Source of the DNA: Calditrichia bacterium
GTDB taxonomy: Bacteria; Calditrichota; Calditrichia; RBG-13-44-9
Direction of reading: 5' to 3'
NCBI GenBank assembly: GCA_026991005.1
Contig: JALXCH010000422.1
Coordinates: 1-15,193, forward strand
DNA length: 15,193 nucleotides
How positions within the stretch are numbered: the first letter of the stretch is position 1; each line of letters starts with the position of its first letter. This document shows positions 1 through 7,575 of the stretch, piece by piece. The notes beneath the pieces were generated by a model. It saw nothing but the letters and a program-made list of their open reading frames with translations, did not search any database and was not told where the DNA came from. The translations under genes were made by a program, and so were the position numbers.

Positions 1-3000
1 CACACTGCACGCCGCATGCGCATATGCTCCGTCAGGATGCGAATCCGCTGCTGACCATTGCCTTCTTCTTTTACAGTGGAAAGGTTTTTCAGCGCTTGCT
101 CCCGAATGGCTTCGTAAAAAGCCATCTCTTCCGGCGAGAGCTCAATGTACATATTAATTTCCGTTTTAGGTGGAAGCTCTTTGATGACCTGCTCCTTCAA
201 CCGCCGGAGGACAAAAGGTTGAATGAGTCGTTTCAGATGTTCCAGCCGCTGGTTGTCCTGATGGCGCATGATGGGTAACACAAATTTCTCGCGGAAACTT
301 TTCCAGCTACCCAGCAACCCGGGAAGCAAAAAGCGGAAAAGCGTCCAGAGTTCCTGTAAATGGTTTTCGATGGGAGTACCGGTGGTAATCATGCGAAACT
401 TACCCTGAAGCTTCAGCGCGGCCTGGGTGCGCTTGGCGGTAATATTTTTAATGGCCTGAGCTTCGTCCAGGACAATGGTTTGCCACTGAAATTTCAGAAA
501 ATGCTCTCCGTAGCGCTGGAAGATGTGGTAATTGCACAGCACCAGATGGTACGGCTCCGGCTGGGTGTAATTCTCCACCTCGGCCTGATTGGAGAGCACA
601 ATGGGTTTGAGGGAGGGAGTAAACCGTTGGGCTTCCTTCTCCCAGTTGTACACCACCGAGGCGGGGGCAATCACTAGAGTTGCACCGCCTTCTGCCCGGG
701 AGAGAATTAGTGCCAGCGCCTGGATGGTTTTCCCCAACCCCATGTCGTCCGCCAGGCAGGCGCCCGCTTCCAGTTCCGCCAAGCGACTTAACCACTGAAA
801 TCCTTCCACCTGGTAAGGGCGCAAGGTCCCCTGAAATCCTTCCGGAACTTCAGCCTTCAACTGCTGCGCCCGGGCAAATTTCTCGAAAAACGTTTTCCAC
901 TGGGGAGTCTTCTGGCTTACCGGAATTTCCCGTTCCAGCTCCGGTAAAGCCAGAGCACTAAAACGGTGCAGGCGTAATTTCTCCCCTTTACCGGTGGTAA
1001 ACGAGTGCACCTTCTTCAGAAAATTAAGCATGCGTTCCGTTAACTGAACCAGCTTGCCGGGAGAGATTTCCACAAATTCGCTGTAATTGCTGTTTTCCCA
1101 CTGCTCCAGAAGGTTGCGAAAATTTATCACCAGATTTTTATCGATGGTGACGTCTCCCGATAATTCAAACCAATCCACTCCGGAACCGATGTGTAACGAA
1201 AGCGCCGAGAAATCGAGCTTCCCGTACAGTTTCTTCTCGAAATTTTTAGGCCATTGGATGGTTAAATCTTCATTTAAATTCCGAATTTCTGCAAAAACCT
1301 TCAGGCTTTCTTCCGGGGTGGGGATAATCCAAAAATAAGGACCTTTTTTATACTTCTGAAGGAGGGGAAGTTTCTGGAGAATCTCTTCTGCTTTTTCCCG
1401 CTCCCGGGACAGCAAACGTTTTATGGAAATCAATTTCCCATCTTTGCGAAAGGTAATAAACCGTTCTCCATAACCGGGAGTGAGATACACATGTCTCCCC
1501 GGGATGGGACGAACCTTTAGAGTAAGAGTAAATCCTTCTCTCTGGGAATACACGCGCAAAATGAATTCCGGCTCGTTTTCCTGCTCCTCATCAGTTACAA
1601 TTTCTATCTTTCCCTGATGGACGGGTACAGCGCGGGACACCAGTTGAATCACTTCCTGGAGCACCTGTTCGTCTTCTACCGGAATACCATTCATATAGGG
1701 TTCCAGTATTTCATTCAGTTGTAATAGGGCTTTGTTCGCAACAAAAACCTCTACATGATAATCATCAATTGGCAGGTAGGTGTACTTATCCTCTATTGCT
1801 GGAACAAAATAAAACGTGTAAAGCTCTTCCTCTTTCTTGATATTGAACAGGTAATCCCCGCGGGTGAACTGAACAGGATGCTCTGGATCGTACTCATTGT
1901 ATATATTGTCCATTTTTAATACCAGGCCTTCCAGCAAATTGAGGGGGATACTCCAGTAAAAAGTCCTGTATTCTCTCAATATTTTACCAAGTACAAGCGA
2001 GTCCCGTGGTGTAAGCAGTGAAGAATATTTTGTTCTCAAATCATCCAGACTCACCCTGCGCCCGCGTGACCATTTCCCTTGTTTTGTTTTTTTTTGAATT
2101 TTAGGCTCAATCACACTCCTACCAAAATCCAGATCATTTCGCCTTCCGATTACCCAAATAAGTCGTTCTTTCGACTCCTTTGGGGTAACATCATTCTCTG
2201 CCCAGCTCTTTAACCGGGAAAGCATTCTTTGCCAGGCAGGCCGAGGCTCTATCAGTTTGCATATGGGAAGAAACTTTTGCTGTTTTTTATGGAGAAAAAG
2301 CGGTTCTTCAATAAAAATTTCGTCTTTGACAGCCAAAAGTAACTCACTCAATTGCTCCTTTAAGAACTCGTAACCTCCATCCTGAGCCCAGGTAAATGCC
2401 TCCAACAACTTGTTGAAATAATTCGAAAGGTTCTCGCTTTCCAGTAAATACTGCAATAATCCAACCACCAATACACTGTGAACAAATATAAGTATATTGT
2501 ATTTTTTATAGGTGTCTGAAGAGAACTTCCTGGTCGGTAAATCCGACTGTTCCAGGATAGCGCTTTTAAAAATCTTAAACACGGGTTTTAAAATTGTTTT
2601 TGTGGGATTCTTTTCCTCTTTTTCCGCCCACTCTTTAAGTTTGGGAAAGTCTTCAGGACGGGTTAAAAGGAGAAGTAAGTAATAAAGCAAAAACAGATTT
2701 AAAGGGGAAGGCTTTTCCTCAGGAGATTCTTTTTCAATCTTCTCGAATTCCTCCAGGCCTTTTTCCAGATCCCGTGTAAAGGCGCGCATGAGGGCAACAC
2801 CTTTACGAAAATACTTATCTGTATTCTTCTTATCGGATAAAAAGAATTGGATATTCCCCCGCATAAACTGCCAATCCAGATACATATGGTATGCATCAGG
2901 AGTAATCGAGTCATCCCGGGGGTAATTTTTAAACACATGATTGATAAAGGGTGTTAAATGATTCATGGGAGTAAAATCTGAAAGCTGTTCTTCCAGAGCT

Positions 3001-3551
3001 CGATAAGCCAGAGTTTGTTGAATGATGCCGGGTTGTTTTTTTAGCCAGGCAAGATCGAACGGATGGAAAAACATGAGTTCCAGTTGCTCAAGAACCAGAT
3101 CAGACTTTAAGACCTTGTATTTACGAATAATTTCTTGTACCCTGTCGTGGTCTTTGTTTAATAACGCAAGACGCAGATGCAGAAAATTGGTTCGGTGATT
3201 AAAACGATTCATTTTTACGGGATGAACAATGAGAGAAATGCTCTCCACGTACGGTTGAAATTGGGACTGTTTTTTCGACAGTTGACGAGCAATCTTCTCG
3301 CAAGAATAATTGTCCACATGAACTGTCTGGGAATCCATTTCTTCCAGAAAACCAAGGTCATCCAGTGTTCTTAAAGCGTGGTAAAACTGTTTCTCGGTGA
3401 TATACGGTTTATTGGTAATTTTGAAAAACGCATTAACCGTGCGAAATAGAGTTTCCGGTTTAATGGCGAGAAAGTAAAGGGTGGCAAATTCCAGAATAGT
3501 TTTTGCCGGTTCCTCCAGCGTCCGGTAAAGCTGGTATAGTGATTTTTCCAT
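1..3551 (-). CDS. SNF2-family DEAD/DEAH-like helicase (partial, C-terminus beyond window)
   Basis: A single frame stays open on the minus strand from ATG at 3551 to the window edge, giving at least 1183 residues with the C-terminus missing. The last ~280 visible residues are a SNF2 ATPase core. Motif I is ADDMGLGKT near residue 934, followed by TLVIAPASVVYNW (Ia). Motif II is LDEAQAIKN near 1028, with the DEAQ variant common in bacterial SNF2 proteins. Motif III is TTGTPIEN near 1056, then LRRLKEQV. RecA lobe 2 with motifs V-VI lies mostly outside. Family knowledge: these are dsDNA-translocating ATPases that remodel protein-DNA complexes (RapA/HepA-like). The ~850-residue N-terminal part is mainly helical and charged; I do not recognise it and see no CxC-type SWIM zinc motif. 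Its DNA is clearly AT-richer than the helicase part. The cellular role is unknown; transcription recycling or phage defence are both possible. The family call is secure. Confidence 0.93.
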   Translation of the reverse strand, partial: MEKSLYQLYRTLEEPAKTILEFATLYFLAIKPETLFRTVNAFFKITNKPYITEKQFYHALRTLDDLGFLEEMDSQTVHVDNYSCEKIARQLSKKQSQFQPYVESISLIVHPVKMNRFNHRTNFLHLRLALLNKDHDRVQEIIRKYKVLKSDLVLEQLELMFFHPFDLAWLKKQPGIIQQTLAYRALEEQLSDFTPMNHLTPFINHVFKNYPRDDSITPDAYHMYLDWQFMRGNIQFFLSDKKNTDKYFRKGVALMRAFTRDLEKGLEEFEKIEKESPEEKPSPLNLFLLYYLLLLLTRPEDFPKLKEWAEKEEKNPTKTILKPVFKIFKSAILEQSDLPTRKFSSDTYKKYNILIFVHSVLVVGLLQYLLESENLSNYFNKLLEAFTWAQDGGYEFLKEQLSELLLAVKDEIFIEEPLFLHKKQQKFLPICKLIEPRPAWQRMLSRLKSWAENDVTPKESKERLIWVIGRRNDLDFGRSVIEPKIQKKTKQGKWSRGRRVSLDDLRTKYSSLLTPRDSLVLGKILREYRTFYWSIPLNLLEGLVLKMDNIYNEYDPEHPVQFTRGDYLFNIKKEEELYTFYFVPAIEDKYTYLPIDDYHVEVFVANKALLQLNEILEPYMNGIPVEDEQVLQEVIQLVSRAVPVHQGKIEIVTDEEQENEPEFILRVYSQREGFTLTLKVRPIPGRHVYLTPGYGERFITFRKDGKLISIKRLLSREREKAEEILQKLPLLQKYKKGPYFWIIPTPEESLKVFAEIRNLNEDLTIQWPKNFEKKLYGKLDFSALSLHIGSGVDWFELSGDVTIDKNLVINFRNLLEQWENSNYSEFVEISPGKLVQLTERMLNFLKKVHSFTTGKGEKLRLHRFSALALPELEREIPVSQKTPQWKTFFEKFARAQQLKAEVPEGFQGTLRPYQVEGFQWLSRLAELEAGACLADDMGLGKTIQALALILSRAEGGATLVIAPASVVYNWEKEAQRFTPSLKPIVLSNQAEVENYTQPEPYHLVLCNYHIFQRYGEHFLKFQWQTIVLDEAQAIKNITAKRTQAALKLQGKFRMITTGTPIENHLQELWTLFRFLLPGLLGSWKSFREKFVLPIMRHQDNQRLEHLKRLIQPFVLRRLKEQVIKELPPKTEINMYIELSPEEMAFYEAIREQALKNLSTVKEEGNGQQRIRILTEHMRMRRAV

Positions 3552-3914
3552 GATTTACACTCACTGTTTACTTACAAAAAAGTACATTTAAATAAATCCT
3601 AAAATATTATTCTCTAATTTTCAATTTAGGTTACCAAAGAAAAATGGATTATCAGTCAGCTATATTTTTAACAATCCACTTACTACCCACAAACTCATAA
3701 ATATAATATAATATGTGCAGATTTAAAGAACAATGTGATGTAAGATTTCAATTAAGAAACGTGAACTCCGTTTTTCATTCAAACAAAATAAGAATTAAAC
3801 CCGCATTTTAATGGTTTAAAGAATTCATTTGTTAAAAGAACAGGAGATACGAAGCGGGTAGCATCGTCAGGGTTTCGGTGTTAAATTTAGTGGTTTAAAA
3901 ATTTGAGTTTGAAT
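3552..3914. other. AT-rich divergent intergenic spacer
   Basis: This 363-bp stretch separates the minus-strand SNF2 gene from the plus-strand DUF512 gene, so it should hold both promoters. It is very AT-rich, especially 3552-3830, and contains an overlapping TATAAT tandem at 3702-3712 without a convincing plus-strand -35 box. An aacaggagata stretch at 3840-3850 resembles a ribosome-binding site but no start codon follows at proper spacing. I see no RNA gene, repeat or conserved ORF. Confidence 0.6.
3596..3624 (-). promoter_or_regulatory. Candidate sigma70-type promoter of the SNF2 gene
   Basis: Read on the minus strand, TTGAAA (3624-3619) is followed after exactly 17 nt by TAGGAT (3601-3596). 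This lies about 45 bp upstream of the ATG at 3551. The -35 matches consensus at 5 of 6 positions and the -10 at 4 of 6. In such AT-rich DNA chance matches are common, so this is only a candidate. Confidence 0.3.
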
Positions 3915-5279
3915 ATGGTTCGTATCATAGATGTTGAACAGGGTAGCATTGCCGAAGAATTGGGGATCCGTCCCGGAGCGTCCCTTATCAGTATAAACGG
4001 GAAGGAAATTTCGGATCAACTGGATTACCGGTTTTACGCCTCGGCAGAGGAAATGGAATTGCTGGTGGAGCAGGAGGGCGAGCAAATTTTATTCGAGATT
4101 GAAAAGGATGTGCAGGAAGACCTGGGGCTGATTCTGGAAGACCTGGAAATGCGCCATTGCGGGAACAAGTGCGTGTTTTGTTTTGTGCATCAGAATCCGA
4201 AAGGGCTGCGTAAGTCACTCTATTTTAAAGATGAAGATTACCGTTTCTCTTTCCTCTACGGGCACTATGTTACCCTCTCGAATGCCGATGAGCGGGATTT
4301 GCATCGGATTGTCGAGCAGCGTCTTTCTCCGTTGTACATTTCCGTACATGCCACGGAGCCGAAATTACGGCAATATTTGCTGGGTATCCGCCAGGACGAC
4401 CACTTGATGGAGAAGATTCACTTCCTGGCCGAGCATGGAATCGAATTACACACCCAGGTGGTGCTGTGTCCCGGATTAAACGACGGAGAACATCTGGAAC
4501 GTACCATGCAAGAGCTGAAAGCATTGTTTCCCCAGGTGCGTTCGGTAGCTATTGTACCGGTAGGACTCACTCGCTTCCGGCGCGGCTTGCCCCGTTTAAA
4601 TCCCGTAACCCGGGAATACAGTTTGCAACTGATGCAGGAAATCGACGGCAAACGGGAGCAGTTTAAGAGGGAAATCGGCAGCGCTTTTGTCTATCTGGCA
4701 GATGAGTTCTACATTGCTACGGACACTGCCTTACCGGAAGAGGATTATTACGAGGATTTCTACCAGCTGGAAAATGGGGTTGGATTAACCCGCGATTTTA
4801 TTTCCCGGGTAAAAGCGGAGTTACCCGAATTACAGCGCCTGGCACCGGAACTCAATTTAACTCTGGTAACCGGTGTATTGGGAGCCCGCGCTCTAAAACG
4901 CTATATTTTACCTTTGTTGAAACACATCCCCGGTTTAAAAATATCTTTATTGCAGGTGGTCAATCGCTTTTTTGGTGAATCCATTACCGTGGCGGGATTA
5001 CTGGTGGGGCAGGATATTTACGATGCTCTGCGGGGATATCCCGAACTCGGGGATTATGTGATTCTACCTCCTCGGGTCATTAACCAGGAGGGACTTTTTT
5101 TAGATGATTGGACACTGCCCCGGCTAGAAAGGAAGTTGAAAAAGGAGGTTTTTATTTTCCCGGAGAGCTTTGTTCAACTGGTGGAAAATATTCGAGCACA
5201 GCGCACGGTAAAATCTGCCGAGCTGGCACGCAAAATTCGGCACAGCCGGGTGTCTCTACTGCCGGAAATAAATGAGTAA
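3915..5279 (+). CDS. DUF512 family protein (PDZ-like + radical-SAM-type FeS domain)
   Basis: A 454-aa protein. Residues 1-65 form a PDZ-like domain (GSIAEELGI then LISINGKEI). A cysteine cluster of radical-SAM spacing CxxxCxxC follows (C82, C86, C89 in HCGNKCVFCF), then the family block LYFKDEDYRFSFLYG and the C-terminal DUF512 region with PPRVIN near the end. Family knowledge: DUF512 proteins occur in Clostridia, Cyanobacteria and other phyla, are predicted FeS oxidoreductases of unknown reaction, and often sit directly upstream of der, as here (66 bp gap). ATG 3915 is preferred because homologues begin a few residues before the PDZ-like motif. An in-frame TTG at 3903 is possible; neither has a clear Shine-Dalgarno, and an in-frame TAG at 3888 excludes longer forms. 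The substrate is unknown; a link to ribosome or translation quality control is inference from the der neighbourhood. Confidence 0.9.
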   Translation: MVRIIDVEQGSIAEELGIRPGASLISINGKEISDQLDYRFYASAEEMELLVEQEGEQILFEIEKDVQEDLGLILEDLEMRHCGNKCVFCFVHQNPKGLRKSLYFKDEDYRFSFLYGHYVTLSNADERDLHRIVEQRLSPLYISVHATEPKLRQYLLGIRQDDHLMEKIHFLAEHGIELHTQVVLCPGLNDGEHLERTMQELKALFPQVRSVAIVPVGLTRFRRGLPRLNPVTREYSLQLMQEIDGKREQFKREIGSAFVYLADEFYIATDTALPEEDYYEDFYQLENGVGLTRDFISRVKAELPELQRLAPELNLTLVTGVLGARALKRYILPLLKHIPGLKISLLQVVNRFFGESITVAGLLVGQDIYDALRGYPELGDYVILPPRVINQEGLFLDDWTLPRLERKLKKEVFIFPESFVQLVENIRAQRTVKSAELARKIRHSRVSLLPEINE

Positions 5280-5345
5280 ACAATGAAGAAATATCGAGAG
5301 TAAGCAGCAAACACCCGTTTAATTGAAAAAAACAGAAAGAGGATT

Positions 5346-6671
5346 ATGGGATTACCTATTGTCACAATTGTTGGCCGACCGAACGTGGGGAAATCCACCC
5401 TGTTTAACCGGATTATCGGAAAGCGGGAAGCCATTGTGGATGATCAACCCGGGGTGACGCGCGACCGGTTGTACGCCCAGGCGGACTGGAATGGCATTCC
5501 GTTTATGCTGGTGGATACCGGAGGGTACTTACCGAAAACCGAGGACGAAATCGAAAAAGCCATTCGCGAGCAGGTGGAGATTGCCATTGAGGAAGCCGAT
5601 GTAATCCTGTTTGTGGTGGATCGCCAGACGGGGGTTACCCAGTGGGATAGTCTGATAGCCGAAAAACTTCAGCGCACCCACAAGCCGGTTCTTTTGGTGG
5701 TAAATAAAGTGGATCACGAAAAATACGAGCCGGAGATGTACACCTTTTACAATCTGGGTCTGGGCGACCCCATTGGTGTTTCCGGGATTCAGGGGCTGGG
5801 CATCGGCGATTTGCTGGATCGGCTGGTGCAGCATCTGCAAAAAATTCCCTTCAAACCCCGGGAAGAAGGCATCCATCTGGCCGTGATTGGCCGCGAAAAC
5901 GTGGGGAAGTCCTCGTTTGTGAATACCCTGATTGGAGAAAAACGCTCCATCGTTACCGATCGTCCCGGTACCACCCGGGATGCGATTGATTCCCCCTTAA
6001 ATTACAAAAAACGCCGTTACATTTTGATTGACACTGCGGGGTTAAAACGCAAAGCCCGGATCAAGGAAAACGTGTTGTTTTACAGCCAGATTCGCACGGC
6101 GCGGAGCATTCAGCGTGCGGACGTGGTGCTCTATTTTATGGATGCCACCGAAGGCCCTACCCGCCAGGATTTGCGCGTCATTCAGGATGCGGCTCGCCAG
6201 AAAAAGGGGATTGTGATTGCCGTGAACAAATGGGATCTGGTGCCTAAAAATGAGCATACGCTGTTTCAGTGGGAACGTGCCATGAAGGAACGACTGGGTG
6301 AGTATGCGTACATCCCGATTGTGTTTACCTCGGTGCTGGAAAAGAAACGATTGTACAAGTTGCTGGATGTGGCAACGGCAGTGTACGAAGAACTGCATAA
6401 ATACATTCCCACCAGCGACTTAAACGATGTGTTGCTGCCCATTATTCAGGAAACTTCCCCTGCGGCAATTCGCGGAAAGGAAATTAAGATAAACTATGTG
6501 ACTCAGGTGAAAAAGAATCCCCCGGTGATTGCTTTTTTCTCCAATTTCCCGGAACTGATTCAGGATCACTATCGGCGGTTTCTGGAACGGAAAATTCGGG
6601 AGCTCTGGGGCTTCACCGGTGTGCCCCTCACCATTGTGTTTAAATCCAAACATGGTAAACGAGGGAATTGA
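5346..6671 (+). CDS. der: Ribosome biogenesis GTPase Der (EngA)
   Basis: A 441-aa protein of normal Der length: two tandem GTPase domains and a C-terminal KH-like domain. G domain 1 has the P-loop GRPNVGKST (10-18), DTGG (57-60) and NKVD (120-123). G domain 2 has GRENVGKSS (182-190), PGTTRD, DTAG (229-232) and NKWD (294-297). The KH-like tail includes RRFLERKIRELWGFTGVPL and a basic end (KSKHGKRGN). Der binds the 50S precursor and is essential for late large-subunit assembly; it acts in the cytoplasm as a GTP-driven switch. The start has a good ribosome-binding sequence (aaagagg at 5336-5342). The G5 loops are slightly unusual: SGIQG in domain 1 and TSVLEKK in domain 2, where SA-x-xG is typical. 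The gene lies 66 bp after DUF512, so the two are likely co-transcribed. Confidence 0.97.
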   Translation: MGLPIVTIVGRPNVGKSTLFNRIIGKREAIVDDQPGVTRDRLYAQADWNGIPFMLVDTGGYLPKTEDEIEKAIREQVEIAIEEADVILFVVDRQTGVTQWDSLIAEKLQRTHKPVLLVVNKVDHEKYEPEMYTFYNLGLGDPIGVSGIQGLGIGDLLDRLVQHLQKIPFKPREEGIHLAVIGRENVGKSSFVNTLIGEKRSIVTDRPGTTRDAIDSPLNYKKRRYILIDTAGLKRKARIKENVLFYSQIRTARSIQRADVVLYFMDATEGPTRQDLRVIQDAARQKKGIVIAVNKWDLVPKNEHTLFQWERAMKERLGEYAYIPIVFTSVLEKKRLYKLLDVATAVYEELHKYIPTSDLNDVLLPIIQETSPAAIRGKEIKINYVTQVKKNPPVIAFFSNFPELIQDHYRRFLERKIRELWGFTGVPLTIVFKSKHGKRGN

Positions 6672-6870
6672 ATCGGAATTTTTTTTGGTAACCACCAGCG
6701 GGATTTCGGTACCCCAGAGAGCACAGAGATTGTTTAACCACTGAATAAAATGAAAAATTAAAAATGAAAAATGTCCAAAGCCATGGGAAAGGAAAGATTT
6801 AACCACCAATCATAAAAATAGGTATTTAACCACGAAATATTTACCCGCGAATAAAAAGAATTAATATTTG

Positions 6871-6903
6871 CCCACGAATTACACGAATGGACACGAATGA
6901 AAA
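6871..6903 (+). repeat. 33-bp cacgaat repeat, copy 1
   Basis: Matches 7223-7255 at 30 of 33 positions. It contains CACGAAT three times, starting at 6873, 6882 and 6892, so at roughly one-helical-turn spacing. It is preceded by degenerate related sequence (cccgcgaat near 6844). Confidence 0.85.
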
Positions 6904-7026
6904 AGACAATAAAATTAGGTTGTGAAAGAATCTGTTAGATTATTTGGAATTTGGAGATTAAAGTTTGCTGTTTGGGATTTGGTAATTGGAATTTGTAATT
7001 TCATTCTTCGCTTCTCCCGAGGCGTT

Positions 7027-7043
7027 ATGCTGCGAAGCAGCAT
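7027..7043. repeat. Perfect hairpin with GCGAAGC core
   Basis: ATGCTGC and GCAGCAT form a perfect 7-bp stem around GAA. The centre, GCGAAGC (7032-7038), is the heptamer known from biophysics to form an exceptionally stable single-stranded DNA mini-hairpin. No T-run follows, so it is not an intrinsic terminator. It sits inside the repeat-rich intergenic region. Confidence 0.7.
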
Positions 7044-7118
7044 TTTCTATTTCAGTAACAAAGCCTTTCACGAGAGGTCATTTTACGATGCACACTCCTC
7101 TCATTATTCGTTGAGGTT

Positions 7119-7144
7119 GTAACCCACTCTGGAAACCGGGCTAC
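7119..7144. repeat. Imperfect inverted repeat (GTA-CCC / GGG-TAC)
   Basis: GTAaCCC at 7119-7125 pairs with GGGcTAC at 7138-7144, with one mismatch in the stem and a 12-nt interior. It looks like a degenerate member of a palindromic intergenic repeat. It lies downstream of the 7027-7043 hairpin. Confidence 0.4.
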
Positions 7145-7222
7145 ATAGCTTATTCTGTTCATCCGCATCTCCATAAACAGCCACTCTTCAGAATCATTAG
7201 CCACTTAACCACAAATTATTTA

Positions 7223-7255
7223 ACCACGAATCACACGAATGGGCACGAATGAAAA
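7223..7255 (+). repeat. 33-bp cacgaat repeat, copy 2
   Basis: Second copy of the 6871-6903 repeat, with three mismatches (repeat positions 1, 10 and 21), in the same orientation and 352 bp downstream. It directly follows a tttaaccacgaat motif, so the two motif families are physically joined. Confidence 0.85.
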
Positions 7256-7333
7256 TTAATGATATGATTAAATTATGAAAAAATAAGCCATAATTATCTA
7301 TTTTTATGATATTTTGTTTAAAATTTGGAATTT

Positions 7334-7373
7334 CTTCGCGTCCTTTGCGTTTCCTCCGCGCCCTTTGCGGTTT
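7334..7373 (+). repeat. Tandem 20-bp repeat (cttcgcgtcctttgcgtttc type)
   Basis: Units 7334-7353 and 7354-7373 agree at 16 of 20 positions. Each unit contains cgcg followed by cctttgcg. This GC-rich block contrasts with the AT-rich DNA around it. Confidence 0.8.
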
Positions 7374-7575
7374 TTAATTATCTAACATTTGTTGTCTGGA
7401 ACTTGTTCTTTGAGATTTCTTTCCCCTTTCGTGGTTAATCTTTTGAAAAACCACGGTCTCCGAATCCCAAAGTTCTTCTTTAAAATCCCAGCAAAATATT
7501 TTTTTAATGAATCCTTCCGGTGTTATGGTTATCTTTTGTTTCCAGAAAGTAAATTGGTATCGGAAAGGAAATCGT

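Larger units (their letters stand above)
6672..7575. repeat. Non-coding intergenic region packed with short dispersed and tandem repeats
   Basis: About 900 bp without a credible gene. It holds at least five direct copies of a tttaaccac(g/c/t/a)aa-type motif (6733-6745, 6798-6810, 6825-6837, 7204-7216, 7219-7231) and an inverted copy (tttcgtggttaat, 7427-7439). It also holds two copies of a 33-bp cacgaat repeat, a TTTGG/ATTTG-rich tract (6942-7002), an exact hairpin at 7027-7043, an imperfect inverted repeat at 7119-7144 and a tandem 20-bp repeat at 7334-7373. ORFs here, such as the 66-codon frame at 6922-7122, are built from these repeats and have no recognisable protein content. The pattern resembles decayed intergenic repeat families seen in FCB and Planctomycetes-type genomes; their function is not known. 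Confidence 0.75.

Noticed and set aside
448..795. 115-codon minus-strand ORF
   Set aside because: It is another frame of the SNF2 helicase motif I-II region, whose own frame is open and carries all motifs.
2081..2100. Nine-T homopolymer in the SNF2 gene as a possible frameshift
   Set aside because: The reading frame was checked codon by codon across it and stays open with sensible residues (IEPKIQKKTKQGKWSRGRR).
3702..3712. Tandem TATAAT as the DUF512 promoter
   Set aside because: No -35 box at 16-18 bp spacing, and the DNA is so AT-rich that the match is expected by chance.
6666..6686. T8 run after der as an intrinsic terminator
   Set aside because: Only a 4-bp AATT/AATT stem precedes it, too weak to call.
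6871..6903. CACGAAT triplets as replication iterons
   Set aside because: No DnaA boxes, rep gene or AT-rich unwinding element nearby; the repeat type also appears as dispersed intergenic sequence.
6922..7122. 66-codon plus-strand ORF in the der-protease gap
   Set aside because: It starts with GTG, runs through TTTGG-type repeats and the hairpin, and has no recognisable domain or ribosome-binding site.
6871..7255. 33-bp repeat pair as a CRISPR array
   Set aside because: Only two copies, 352 bp apart, with internal CACGAAT repetition and no regular spacers or cas genes.
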